Assembly (NCBI RefSeq): GCF_018304825.1
Contig: NZ_CP072648.1
Location: forward strand, 1,223,501 to 1,287,500
Reading direction: 5' to 3'
Origin: Chloracidobacterium validum
Lineage (GTDB): Bacteria; Acidobacteriota; Blastocatellia; Chloracidobacteriales; Chloracidobacteriaceae
Length of the DNA stretch: 64,000 nucleotides
Below the pieces are notes generated by a model. The model searched no databases, was not told the DNA's origin, and worked only from the letters and a program-made list of their open reading frames with translations. Every line of letters begins with the position of its first letter. Position 1 is the first letter of the stretch. A program made the position numbers and the translations under genes. This document shows positions 44,009 to 52,565 of this stretch, piece by piece.

Positions 44009-46066
44009 CTGATTGGCTTCGATTTCACGCTTTGCAGCTTCAACAATCGCTTCAACTGTGAAGCCAAACTTTTTGGTGACTTCCTTAAGTGGAGCGCTCG
44101 CGCCAAAAGTTTTCATGCCGATGATCTGGCGTTGGTGCGTGACGTAGCGTCCCCAGCCGAAGGTCGAGGCCAATTCAACTGCCACCCGCGCCCGAACCTG
44201 TGGCGGGATAACGGATGCTTGATATTCCTCGCTATGGTGCTCAAACAGTGACCAACAGGGCATGCTGACGACACGCGCCCGGTGGCCATCGGCCATCAAC
44301 CGTTCGTATGCCGCAACGCAAAGCGATACTTCCGAGCCGGTGGCCAGCAGCACGACTTCCGGGGTGTCGCCAGGGGCGCTATCGGCCAGGGTGTACGCGC
44401 CGAATCGCGCATGTTCGGCGCTAGCATAAATACTGCGGTCAAGGGTTGGAATGGGCTGGCGACTGAGAATGAGTACGGCCGGCTCGTGCTTGAGGCGCAA
44501 GATAATCTTCCAGCATTCAGCGACTTCATTGGCGTCTGCCGGACGAAAAACATGCAGCCCTGGAATGGAGCGCAATCCGGCGAGCTGCTCAATCGGTTGG
44601 TGGGTGGGGCCGTCTTCACCGACGCCAATCGAGTCATGCGTAAAGATATGGATCGTGGGCAACTCCATCAGGGCGCTGAGCCGAATGGCCGGCCGGGCGT
44701 AATCCGAAAAGATGAGAAAGCCAGAGCCGTAAGGGCGCACCTTGGCCAGTGATAGCCCGTTGAGAATGGCGCTCATGGCATGCTCGCGGACGCCAAAGTG
44801 GAAGTTGCGTCCGCCATAGGAGTCGGCCAGAAAGTCGCCGGCCCCCTCAAAGACGAGGCGGGTTTTGGTCGAAGGGGCAAGGTCAGCCGAGCCGCCGAGC
44901 AGCCAGGGGAAGTTTTTTGCCACGGCATTGAGCACCTTGGCCGATGCGTCGCGTCCGGCAAGGCCCTTCGCGTCTGGTGGAAAGGTCGGAATGTCCGCAT
45001 CCCAGCCCTGGGGAAGTTCCCGCTTCTGAACCCTGAGCATCTGGTCAGCCAGATCGGGGTAAGCCTCCCGGTAGGCCTCGAAACGCGCCATCCAGCCACG
45101 GCGTAGTTCGCGCCCGCGCTGCCCGATGCCGGACCGAAAATGTTCGCGCACTTCATCGGGGACAAGGAAGTGCGCGTCTTCCGGCCAGCCATAGTTGCGC
45201 TTGGTCAGGCGAATCTCTTCTTCGCCAAGCGGTTCGCCATGGGCCGCATGGGTATCTTGTTTGTTGGGCGCGCCCCAGGCGATGTGACTATCCACGATGA
45301 TGAGGGTTGGGCGTTCGCGTTCCTTGTTGGCGGTGGTGAGCGCGCGGCGCAGCATGGTGGTGTCATTGGCGTCGCCGACGCGGGTGACATTCCACCCACA
45401 GGCAATGAAGCGGGTTGCGACATCCTCGCTAAAGGCCCAGTCGGTGTGGCCTTCAATCGTGATTTTATTGTTGTCGTAAATCCAGCACAGATTGGACAGC
45501 TTGAGGTGTCCAGCGAGCGAAAGGGCTTCCTGGGCAATCCCTTCCATCAAGCAGCCATCCCCGCACAGGGCATAAACGCGGAAGTCAAACATCTCGAAGC
45601 CTGGACGGTTGAAGTACTGCCCTAGCCACTTCGAGGCAATCGCCAGTCCAACACTGGTGGCAATGCCTTGTCCGAGTGGGCCGGTCGTGGTTTCGACGCC
45701 GGAAGTCCACCGATATTCAGGATGGCCGGGGCACTTACTATCGAGTTGGCGGAACTTCTTGATGTCGTCAAGGCTTACAGATGGTGTGCCCGTGGTTTCG
45801 TATTTGGCGTTGACGGCTTTGGTTTCCGTGAGGTGAAGCAGTGAATAAAGCAGCATCGAGGCATGCCCCATCGAGAGAACGAAGCGGTCGCGGTTGGGCC
45901 AGATGGGGTCTTCGGGGTCAAAGCGGAGAAAGTCGTTCCATAGCGTGTAAGCTACCGGGGCCATGGCCATTGGCGTGCCCGGGTGGCCGGAGTGGGCGGC
46001 CTGAACAGCATCCATCGAGAGGGTGCGAATCGTGTTGATGGCAAGGGTTTCCACGGACTGCGACAT
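44006..46066 (-). CDS. Transketolase (second copy)
   Basis: A second complete transketolase of 686 residues. AHSGHPGTPMAMAPVAY is at the N-terminus, CGDGCLMEG with the canonical GDG and IYDNNKITIEG bind TPP, and [31 protein letters not shown] and [20 protein letters not shown] are present. Start at ATG 46066 (MSQSVETLAI), because AGGA lies about 8 nt upstream; a longer frame to 46186 is not family-like. It is separated from the tkt at 40.5-42.6 kb by the VWA gene and differs throughout, so it is not a recent duplication. Both copies look functional. Confidence 0.95.
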   Translation of the reverse strand: MSQSVETLAINTIRTLSMDAVQAAHSGHPGTPMAMAPVAYTLWNDFLRFDPEDPIWPNRDRFVLSMGHASMLLYSLLHLTETKAVNAKYETTGTPSVSLDDIKKFRQLDSKCPGHPEYRWTSGVETTTGPLGQGIATSVGLAIASKWLGQYFNRPGFEMFDFRVYALCGDGCLMEGIAQEALSLAGHLKLSNLCWIYDNNKITIEGHTDWAFSEDVATRFIACGWNVTRVGDANDTTMLRRALTTANKERERPTLIIVDSHIAWGAPNKQDTHAAHGEPLGEEEIRLTKRNYGWPEDAHFLVPDEVREHFRSGIGQRGRELRRGWMARFEAYREAYPDLADQMLRVQKRELPQGWDADIPTFPPDAKGLAGRDASAKVLNAVAKNFPWLLGGSADLAPSTKTRLVFEGAGDFLADSYGGRNFHFGVREHAMSAILNGLSLAKVRPYGSGFLIFSDYARPAIRLSALMELPTIHIFTHDSIGVGEDGPTHQPIEQLAGLRSIPGLHVFRPADANEVAECWKIILRLKHEPAVLILSRQPIPTLDRSIYASAEHARFGAYTLADSAPGDTPEVVLLATGSEVSLCVAAYERLMADGHRARVVSMPCWSLFEHHSEEYQASVIPPQVRARVAVELASTFGWGRYVTHQRQIIGMKTFGASAPLKEVTKKFGFTVEAIVEAAKREIEANQ

Positions 46067-46206
46067 AGACAGGTCCTTTCTGCCACTGAGAGCCAAATGG
46101 GCAGGGGAAGAATCAGAAAAACCGGTGTCATCGTGGCGAACCCTTTGTAGAAAGGCAAGCGTCGCGCAACCAGACCATCGCCGCACCGGACCCGCCCCGA
46201 GCTTTT

Positions 46207-46794
46207 TCAGGGCTGCCGGATCGCCTCAAGTTCAGCCAGGATGTCAAGCAGGGAAAGCCGCTCGTAGTTGATACTGAAGCCGGCGGCTTGAATGGACTGG
46301 CGTGTCTGGCGATTGAGGCAGCAGCCGGCGGCCAGTCGTTGCTGGAGTGGCGTGAGCGCGTCCGCCAGATACCCAAGCAGTCCGCCGGGGCGGACGTGCT
46401 CAAGCGCAACGAGGCGTCCGCCGGGCCGCAGAACGCGGCGAATTTCAGCGAGCGCCAGAGCTGGGTCCTGGACGCTACACAGCACCAGCGTGGTGACAAC
46501 CGTATCGAAGTGCGCGTTTGGAAAGGGCAGCGCTTCCGCCTTGGCGCTGACGAAATCAACGGCGAGCGTGGCGGGACGGGGCTTGGTTGCCGCGATCCAG
46601 AGCATGGCCGGGTCGGGGTCGGTGAAGGTCAGGGAAGTCGCTGATTGATAGAAAGGCAAGTTCGCGCCCGTCCCGCCGCCGACTTCCAAAACCACGCCTT
46701 CCGCGCGTGGAATGAGCTGTCGCCGCCGCGCCTCGAAAAACCGCCGTTCGAGCGGTCGCATGCAGGCATCGTAGTTATCGGCAAACTTGCCCAT
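46207..46794 (-). CDS. Class I SAM-dependent methyltransferase
   Basis: A 195-residue Rossmann methyltransferase of the UbiE/Methyltransf_11 kind. Motif I is VVLEVGGGTGANLPFY, followed by the acidic strand FTDPDPAMLW. FDTVVTTLVLCSVQDP and EIRRVLRPGGRLVALEHVRP are motifs post-I and III. The C-terminal CCLNRQTRQSIQAAGF is the usual substrate helix. The start is taken at ATG 46794, 7 nt after the stop of the coiled-coil gene; a TTG 11 codons earlier overlaps that gene. Substrate unknown: lipid, quinone or small molecule. Confidence 0.86.
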   Translation of the reverse strand: MGKFADNYDACMRPLERRFFEARRRQLIPRAEGVVLEVGGGTGANLPFYQSATSLTFTDPDPAMLWIAATKPRPATLAVDFVSAKAEALPFPNAHFDTVVTTLVLCSVQDPALALAEIRRVLRPGGRLVALEHVRPGGLLGYLADALTPLQQRLAAGCCLNRQTRQSIQAAGFSINYERLSLLDILAELEAIRQP

Positions 46795-46801
46795 CGCCCA
46801 G

Positions 46802-47791
46802 TCAATGTGTTCCGAAGAGCTGGTCAACCAGCTCGTTGAGTTCGGGAATCCCGCAGCGGCGTTTGCTGATGTCTTCGATCTGCTTGAGCTTGCGAATCAT
46901 TTGCACCACGGGCGCCTGCATTTCCGGGAACTTGATGATGATGTTGAACTGCTCGCCGGGTCCAACCATGCAGGCCTTGTCATTGAGGAAGGTTGTCAGG
47001 TGGTTGAGCATGCCCTGCGCCAGGATGGCGACTTCAGCCAGGGTTTTTTGGTACTTCTTCTCAAGCCGCTGCCGCTCCGCTTCAGGGTCGTCGGTTCCTG
47101 GCGGCAGTGAAACATCCTCTGTGAACTTGCTACTGTCGAGAAGTTTGTCACTGTCGCGGGGGGCGCGGCGCAAGTCATCGAGTTGCCGTTCGGCCTCGTG
47201 CATCCGTCGTTCGTAGTCGGCGACAACGTCTTCCAACTCCTTGAGATCGCGTCGTCCTAGTTTGACCTGTAGCCGTTTGCGCAGGCTGCGGTTGTCTTGT
47301 TCAAGGCGCTCGATGCGGGTGATGAGTTCGGCTGGCGACAGGTGGGTAAGGTTGCTGGCTGGCCGGTCGGGCGTCAGGCTGCGCTCGATTTCAGCTTCCG
47401 CTTCATCGTCTGGGTCATTCCCCTGAGCGATTTGCTCGCGCCGGTACTGTGTAATGAGTTGGTCGAGCAGGATGACATCACCTTGTATGGGTCGGGTGCT
47501 CGACAGGGTGTTGCCGGATGGCGTACTTGCCGCCGTCGGTGGGGGTGGAAAACGCCGCTGAAGGTAGTTGGCTAAATCACCACCCTGCCCCACCTTGCCG
47601 AGATACGCCAAGAAGGATTGGTAGATGACCGGCGTGACCAGTGCCGACTGAAAGTAGGACTGCCACCGCTGATAGCTTTCAGTAACCTCAGGCTGCGCTA
47701 AGTAAGGGGACAGTGGGTCGGATTGTTTCAGGGTTTCCACTTGGGCCAAGTAGGCAAGCCCATCGGCCATGTACGGGAATTGCTCTTCCAT
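46802..47791 (-). CDS. Coiled-coil protein of unknown function
   Basis: A 329-residue soluble protein with no known domain. Residues about 1-90 are helical (EEQFPYMADGLAYLAQVETL, YQSFLAYLGKVGQGGDLANY). A Pro/Thr/Ser-rich linker at about 80-110 and an acidic segment follow. About 165-215 is a strong heptad-rich coiled coil (RIERLEQDNRSLRKRLQV), with a second charged helix at 225-285. The C-terminus is KFPEMQAPVVQMIRKLKQI...LVDQLFGTH. ATG 47791 is chosen; a GTG 33 codons upstream is possible but lacks a good ribosome-binding site. The methyltransferase follows after 7 nt, so they may be coupled. Confidence 0.6.
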   Translation of the reverse strand: MEEQFPYMADGLAYLAQVETLKQSDPLSPYLAQPEVTESYQRWQSYFQSALVTPVIYQSFLAYLGKVGQGGDLANYLQRRFPPPPTAASTPSGNTLSSTRPIQGDVILLDQLITQYRREQIAQGNDPDDEAEAEIERSLTPDRPASNLTHLSPAELITRIERLEQDNRSLRKRLQVKLGRRDLKELEDVVADYERRMHEAERQLDDLRRAPRDSDKLLDSSKFTEDVSLPPGTDDPEAERQRLEKKYQKTLAEVAILAQGMLNHLTTFLNDKACMVGPGEQFNIIIKFPEMQAPVVQMIRKLKQIEDISKRRCGIPELNELVDQLFGTH

Positions 47792-47894
47792 CGTCTGCCG
47801 AGCTTCCTCACAAAAAGCAAGATAGAGTCGTCTAACATGACAGCCATCACAACCGCGAGGCTGGTGGGTGGCGCCGGTGAGACACCCCACTGGG

Positions 47895-48863
47895 TCAACA
47901 GTTCAGGCAATCTATCAGTTGTTGAGCATCCAGGTTGCCACCCGAAAGCATAACCCCAACGCGCTTTCCCTGCACTGGAACTTTGCCTGCCAGGAGCGCG
48001 GCTACTCCAACCGCGCCAGTTGGCTCAACGGCGATCTTGAGACGGGTCAACAAAAAGCTGACCGCGGCCCGGATTTCATCCTCTGAGACAAGCAAAATAT
48101 CGGTCACCGTCTGCTGGATGATCGGAAACGTCAACTTTCCGGGCGCGAGGTTGCGCATGCCGTCCGCAATGGTGGCGGGTGGGGAAATCGAGATTCGTCT
48201 GCCTGCCCGAACTGATTGATAGGTGTCCTGAGCGAGTTCGGCCTCGACGCCATAAATGGCCATATCGGGAAACCAGGTTTTGGCCACGGTAGCGCATCCG
48301 CTGAGGAGTCCGCCACCGCCAACGGGAACGAGCAGCGCATCGAGCCATCCGACCTCCGCCAGGAGTTCAAGGGCGGCCGTCCCCTGGCCGGCCATGACGG
48401 CATAGTGATCGTAAGGCGGAATCACCGTGGCGCCACGTTCTTCCGCCAGGCGGTAGGCAATGGCTTCCCGGTCTTCATGTTGCCGGTCATAGTAAACGAT
48501 GCGCGCGCCATAGCTTTCGGTGCCGGCAACTTTTGTTCTTGGCGCATCCGTGGGCATGACAATCGTGGCTGGCACGCCAAAGGTTTGGGCGGCCAGGGCA
48601 ACCCCCTGGGCATGGTTGCCGGATGAAAAGGCCACCACGCCCCGCGCCCGCGCGCCCGATGGCAGCGTCGCCAGACAGTTCATGGCACCGCGCACCTTGA
48701 ACGAGCCACCACGCTGGAAGTTTTCTGCTTTGAGAAAAACACTCGCGCCCGCGCGCGCATCGAGCGTGCGCGAGGTAAGCACTGGCGTCCGATGAACGTG
48801 GGGAGCAATCCGCGCCTGCGCCGCCGTGATATGCGCAATGGTGAAATCGTTTACATCTGCCAT
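47895..48863 (-). CDS. Threonine dehydratase / serine racemase family PLP enzyme
   Basis: A 322-residue fold-type II PLP enzyme without the C-terminal ACT regulatory domain, so more like catabolic threonine deaminase or serine racemase than biosynthetic IlvA. The PLP lysine is in FQRGGSFKVRGA, the phosphate cradle is VPVGGGGLLSG, SSGNHAQGVALAA is the substrate loop, and the C-terminal SGGN is present (VMLSGGNLDAQQ). Start at ATG 48863 (MADVNDF); a second start 3 codons earlier is equally possible. It is divergent from hemD across 86 bp. Confidence 0.9.
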   Translation of the reverse strand: MADVNDFTIAHITAAQARIAPHVHRTPVLTSRTLDARAGASVFLKAENFQRGGSFKVRGAMNCLATLPSGARARGVVAFSSGNHAQGVALAAQTFGVPATIVMPTDAPRTKVAGTESYGARIVYYDRQHEDREAIAYRLAEERGATVIPPYDHYAVMAGQGTAALELLAEVGWLDALLVPVGGGGLLSGCATVAKTWFPDMAIYGVEAELAQDTYQSVRAGRRISISPPATIADGMRNLAPGKLTFPIIQQTVTDILLVSEDEIRAAVSFLLTRLKIAVEPTGAVGVAALLAGKVPVQGKRVGVMLSGGNLDAQQLIDCLNC

Positions 48864-48949
48864 GACCGGCAAGTATCACACACCTTTCAAGACTTTCGCT
48901 ATTTCCAGCGCCTTGTTTGGAAGTATGCTGAAAAAAGCTGGAGGGCTGC

Positions 48950-49798
48950 GTGAGCGTCATGGTGAATGAGTTTCCACTACAAGGAAAGCACGTGCTGATC
49001 ACACGCGCGGCCCACCAGGCGGCCGCGTTTGTCACGTTACTGGAGCAGTATGGCGCCCAAGTAACCTCACTCCCCACGATTGCCATTGCCGAACCGACCA
49101 GTTGGGCGGCGCTGGATAGCGCCCTTCAGCGCCTGCGCGACCAAGCGGCGGGAACGGCACGCCACTACGACTGGCTATGTTTTACCAGTGCCAATGCCGT
49201 TGAGTTTTTCCTGAAACGCCTTCGGTCGCATGGGGCGGATGTCGGGCTACTGACCGATTTACCCGTCTGCGCAATCGGCAAGGCAACGGCCGGCGTGGCA
49301 CGTGACGCCGGGCTTTCGGTGGCGCTCATCCCGGCGCAGTTCAATGCCGAGGGCGTCGTGGAAAGCTTCGTGGACTTCCACGGCGGGCAGGTGGCGGGGT
49401 TGCGGGTCTTGCTTCCACGGGCGCGGGTGGCGCGTGAGACAATCCCGGAAGCGTTCGCCGCGCTGGGCGTGAAGCTTGAGGTGGTTGAGGCCTACCAGAC
49501 GGTCCGGGCCACATTTGAGCCTGAGCTGTGGGCGCGGCGCTTGGCAGCCGGTGAGTTTGATGCCGTGACGTTTGCCAGCGCTTCGGCGGTCACGCAGTTT
49601 GCCGAGGCTTTTCCTGACCACAACCTGGAAGAGCTACTGGCGCGAACCCAGGTCGCCTGCATTGGGCCTGTCACCCGCCGCGCCGCCGAGGAACTTGGCC
49701 TCACCGTTGCTGTCGAACCGACCGAGGCTACGCTGCCAGCCCTAGCCGCGGCGCTGGCAGAACACTTTCTATCTCAAGACCTCAACCCAGATACCTGA
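48950..49798 (+). CDS. hemD: Uroporphyrinogen-III synthase
   Basis: Cyclises hydroxymethylbilane to uroporphyrinogen III in heme and corrinoid synthesis. It is 282 residues with the two-lobed HemD fold: LQGKHVLITRAAHQAAAFV at the start, YDWLCFTSANAVEFFLKRL, VCAIGKATAGVARDAGL, VLLPRARVARETIPEAF, EVVEAYQTVR, FDAVTFASASAVTQFAE and CIGPVTRRAAEELGL. GTG 48950 is kept because GGAGGG ends 4-5 nt upstream; ATG 48959, three codons later, is the alternative. It is the first of several plus-strand genes. No other hem gene is adjacent; hemW is at 9.6 kb. Confidence 0.9.
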   Translation: MSVMVNEFPLQGKHVLITRAAHQAAAFVTLLEQYGAQVTSLPTIAIAEPTSWAALDSALQRLRDQAAGTARHYDWLCFTSANAVEFFLKRLRSHGADVGLLTDLPVCAIGKATAGVARDAGLSVALIPAQFNAEGVVESFVDFHGGQVAGLRVLLPRARVARETIPEAFAALGVKLEVVEAYQTVRATFEPELWARRLAAGEFDAVTFASASAVTQFAEAFPDHNLEELLARTQVACIGPVTRRAAEELGLTVAVEPTEATLPALAAALAEHFLSQDLNPDT

Positions 49799-49815
49799 AA
49801 GGAGATGCTGCAACC

Positions 49816-50148
49816 ATGGGCGGGCCAATGTTACTTATCGAGCAGGACCTTGAAACCGATATTCAAAATATTCCCAACTATGCCGTGCAAGTGGAAGCTT
49901 GTGTTGCCCAGCGATTGGCATCGGGCGATGTGCGTATTACGGGAACGGTGGTGAATACCGGATTGACGCGCTTGCAGACACCTTACCTATATTTTACCGT
50001 CCACGATCGATTTGGAACGCTGCTGCGGGAAGAAGTCGCCGCGGCGGGCGTCAAGGCCATCCAGGGTGGCGAGGAAATTGCCATCGAGATTCTGATTCCA
50101 GATTGCTCGACCAGTGCCGCCTGTGTCCGGGTGCTGGCCTCCATTTGA
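49816..50148 (+). CDS. Small conserved protein with FxLYD-like fold, unknown function
   Basis: A 110-residue protein. After about 25 residues it reads VRITGTVVNTGLTRLQTPYLYFTVHDRFG, a beta-strand pattern resembling FxLYD/DUF3426 modules, and ends IEILIPDCSTSAACVRVLASI. There is no signal peptide or membrane helix. A GGAGAT precedes the ATG by about 11 nt. It lies between hemD (17 bp) and holA (23 bp) and is probably co-transcribed. No function is proposed. Confidence 0.7.
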   Translation: MGGPMLLIEQDLETDIQNIPNYAVQVEACVAQRLASGDVRITGTVVNTGLTRLQTPYLYFTVHDRFGTLLREEVAAAGVKAIQGGEEIAIEILIPDCSTSAACVRVLASI

Positions 50149-50171
50149 GACCTGAGGCCGGCTTCGATGGA

Positions 50172-51188
50172 ATGAAAGCGACTGAGTTTTTACGATTGCC
50201 GCCAACCACGCCGCCAGATCGGCTCTATGTCATCACGGGCGAGGATAGCTACCTTCAGCGAGCTTGCGTGCAGGCTTTGCGGCAGCGGGTCATTCCAGAG
50301 GAAAGTCTGTGGGCCTTCAACTACTCCGAGCATGACCTGGGACAGGAGGCGCTGAGTCGTGTCCTGGCGGTTGCGCAGGAACTGCCCTTGCCCCCAACTG
50401 GGCGGTTGGTCGTTGTCCGCAACCTTGACCGGTTGGCCGATACGGACGTTGAACGACTAAAAGATTACGTCCGCCGGCCAGCCACGACAACGACCGTAGT
50501 GTTTCAAGCCCCGACCCTGGACAAGCGCCGGGCGTCCACCACGGTCTTGCTCAAGACGGCGACCCTCATCGAGTGTCAGGCGCTTGTCCCCGAAGAAGCT
50601 CGCCGGTGGGTGACGGCTTACGCGCGGGAGCGTGGTTTTGAGTTGCCGCCGATGGCGGCCAGTCACTTGATTGGCGCGGTCGGCTGTGATCTCTTGCGTT
50701 TGACCAGCGAAGTCGAAAAACTCATGAACTATGTCGGCGTGGGCGGGCGCATCGAACCAGAAGCCGTTGCGGCATTGGTGGTTCGGTCGGCGCAAGAGGA
50801 TAATTTTGACCTGAGCGAGGCGCTTTGGCAGAGCGACGCCCCACGCGCCCTGCGGACGCTGCACCGGCTGCTTGACCGGGGCGCGGAACCCGTCGCATTG
50901 GTTGGATTGCTCGCCTGGCAACTTCGGCAAATGTTGACGGCGCACGAACTCATGGCCGTCAATACGCCCCGCGAGGCGCTGCTACGTGAGCTGCGCTTAC
51001 CGCCCAGTCGGCTGACGGCCTTTCTGGGCGCGGTTCGCAAGCAGTCGGCGCCCCACCTGCACTGGGCGCTGATGCGCCTCCAGGCCGTGGATGATGCCAT
51101 CAAGCGTGGGTATGCAACCCCACGCCTGAACCTGGAGTTCTTCCTATGTGAAGTGCTGGTCGCTAACCAGGCAGGTTATTCAGCATAA
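50172..51188 (+). CDS. holA: DNA polymerase III delta subunit
   Basis: Clamp-loader wrench subunit that opens the beta ring. It is 338 residues with LYVITGEDSYLQRACVQAL at the N-terminus and LPLPPTGRLVVVRNLDRL, then LPPMAASHLIGAVGCDLLRL and EVEKLMNYVGVGG in the middle lid region. The C-terminus has EALWQSDAPRALRTLHRLL, EPVALVGLLAWQLRQML and DDAIKRGYATPRLNLEFFL, the conserved pocket region. Start at ATG 50172 (MKATEFLRL). The frame continues upstream to 49899 but overlaps the preceding gene and is not family-like. Confidence 0.93.
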   Translation: MKATEFLRLPPTTPPDRLYVITGEDSYLQRACVQALRQRVIPEESLWAFNYSEHDLGQEALSRVLAVAQELPLPPTGRLVVVRNLDRLADTDVERLKDYVRRPATTTTVVFQAPTLDKRRASTTVLLKTATLIECQALVPEEARRWVTAYARERGFELPPMAASHLIGAVGCDLLRLTSEVEKLMNYVGVGGRIEPEAVAALVVRSAQEDNFDLSEALWQSDAPRALRTLHRLLDRGAEPVALVGLLAWQLRQMLTAHELMAVNTPREALLRELRLPPSRLTAFLGAVRKQSAPHLHWALMRLQAVDDAIKRGYATPRLNLEFFLCEVLVANQAGYSA

Positions 51189-51297
51189 CCGAACTTTTTT
51201 GGGGGAGATCTGGGCTGTAATAGTCCAGCTTGGTCTGCTATAGTCGAAGGTGCAGTCGAACGTAAGTGTCAAATCCACATCAGTAGGTAATGCCCAA

Positions 51298-51639
51298 GTG
51301 CCTGATACAACGGATGTGTGGGTTGTCTTGGTGACGACGGATACATTTGAGTCGGCGCGTGAACTAGCGCGCTTGGTTGTGCAGGCGCGGCATGCCGCCT
51401 GTGTCAACATTGTGCCGGGCATAACGTCGGTGTATCAGTGGGAAGGGCTCCTGCGCGAAGATGCCGAGTGCTTGCTTATTCTCAAGACGACAGCGGCACG
51501 CTATGCCGCGCTGGAGGCGGCAATCCGGGCGCACCATCCGTACACCACGCCGGAGATTCTTGCCTTGGGCAGCCGCGAGGTTTCACCGGCCTATGCGGCT
51601 TGGGTTCATCAGGCCTGTGGCACGGAAGTGACCACGTGA
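51298..51639 (+). CDS. cutA: CutA divalent-ion tolerance protein
   Basis: Small trimeric protein of the CutA1 family, linked to copper tolerance in E. coli, otherwise obscure. VWVVLVTTDTFESARELA, AACVNIVPGITSVYQWEG, ECLLILKTTAARYAALE, YTTPEILALG and YAAWV are the family blocks. GTG 51298 gives 113 residues, close to the family norm; GTG 51250, 16 codons earlier, adds a non-conserved tail, and neither has a perfect ribosome-binding site. A TATAGT element occurs just upstream, at 51239-51244. It follows holA by about 110 bp. Confidence 0.9.
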   Translation: MPDTTDVWVVLVTTDTFESARELARLVVQARHAACVNIVPGITSVYQWEGLLREDAECLLILKTTAARYAALEAAIRAHHPYTTPEILALGSREVSPAYAAWVHQACGTEVTT

Positions 51640-51742
51640 GGTTACGCTTGAGGTTAACATGAGCAAGTACCCGCCCGCTTCGCTGCCGCCATCGTGGACT
51701 ACATCACCGCTTCTGGGAAGTACTGTGACAAGAGGAACTAAC

Positions 51743-52528
51743 ATGCCAACAAATCTGGCTGACATCAAAGAAGTCATGGTGGATGTCGAACTGCTGACCA
51801 AGTATCGCATGTTCGACCGCGCGCTTTCCCTACTGGAGACGGCGATTGGCGTGTCACCCAAAAATCTTGAGCTGCGTGAACGCGCCTGTAGCATCGCTAT
51901 CGAACAGGGCTGGCGGCAGAAAGCCATCGAGCATTTGCTTTCGCTCTCGAGCCTGTATATCGAGGCCGGCAAGCTGGAGCAGGCCAATTCCGCACTACTC
52001 AATGCCAAGCGCCTCAATCCGCAGCTTTCGATTACTTCGCGGCTCAATGCGCTCAAGGACATCGAGCGCCACCCACGTCAGCTTGGCAACCCACAACCAG
52101 CGCCGCAAAATTTGGCGGCCTCTAGTTACTATGGTTCCCGCAGCCGGGCATTGCTGACTGGCGATCTAAGCTGTTTCAGCTTGTTTGATATTATCCAAGT
52201 GATTGAAAATAGCCGGATTACTGGTTTTATCTCGATCCAGTCACCGGGACTGCTCGGGAAGCTCTACTTCAACGACGGCCTCATCGCTGACGCCTCGACC
52301 GACGTCCTGCGCGGGATTCCAGCCCTCAAAAAATTTGCTGAACTCACGACTGGCTATTTCGAGGTTGAAAAATCAGCCGTTGAATACAAGCAAAATATCC
52401 AGACCACGAGTAACACCAGCTTAATTCTTGATATTTTGCGGGAGCTGGACGAAGAGCGCTCTGGGGGAGCTGCGCCAATCGAAGTCAGCCTTGACGATGC
52501 AAGTGGCGCCGGAACGCATATCCACTGA
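51743..52528 (+). CDS. TPR-like protein with C-terminal PATAN (DUF4388) domain
   Basis: A 261-residue cytoplasmic protein. Residues about 1-100 form helical repeats of TPR type (RALSLLETAIGVSPKNLELR, KLEQANSALLNAKRLNPQ). A linker leads to a PATAN/DUF4388 domain at about 133-215: LTGDLSCFSLFDIIQVIENS, GFISIQSPGLLGKLYFNDGL, IADASTDVLRGIPALKKFAE and GYFEVEKS. These domains occur in gliding, pilus and two-component signalling proteins of delta-proteobacteria and acidobacteria. ATG 51743 has AGAGG 7 nt upstream. ATG 51659 in the same frame has GAGG 5 nt upstream and would add 28 low-complexity residues; both look usable. Confidence 0.75.
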   Translation: MPTNLADIKEVMVDVELLTKYRMFDRALSLLETAIGVSPKNLELRERACSIAIEQGWRQKAIEHLLSLSSLYIEAGKLEQANSALLNAKRLNPQLSITSRLNALKDIERHPRQLGNPQPAPQNLAASSYYGSRSRALLTGDLSCFSLFDIIQVIENSRITGFISIQSPGLLGKLYFNDGLIADASTDVLRGIPALKKFAELTTGYFEVEKSAVEYKQNIQTTSNTSLILDILRELDEERSGGAAPIEVSLDDASGAGTHIH

Positions 52529-52565
52529 ACCGCTGGCGCTCACAACCACACGGTTCCCCTGGCCA

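Noticed and set aside
49899-50171. Upstream frame of holA
   Set aside because: It overlaps the small FxLYD-like gene in another frame, is rich in R/G/C and precedes the conserved HolA N-terminus.
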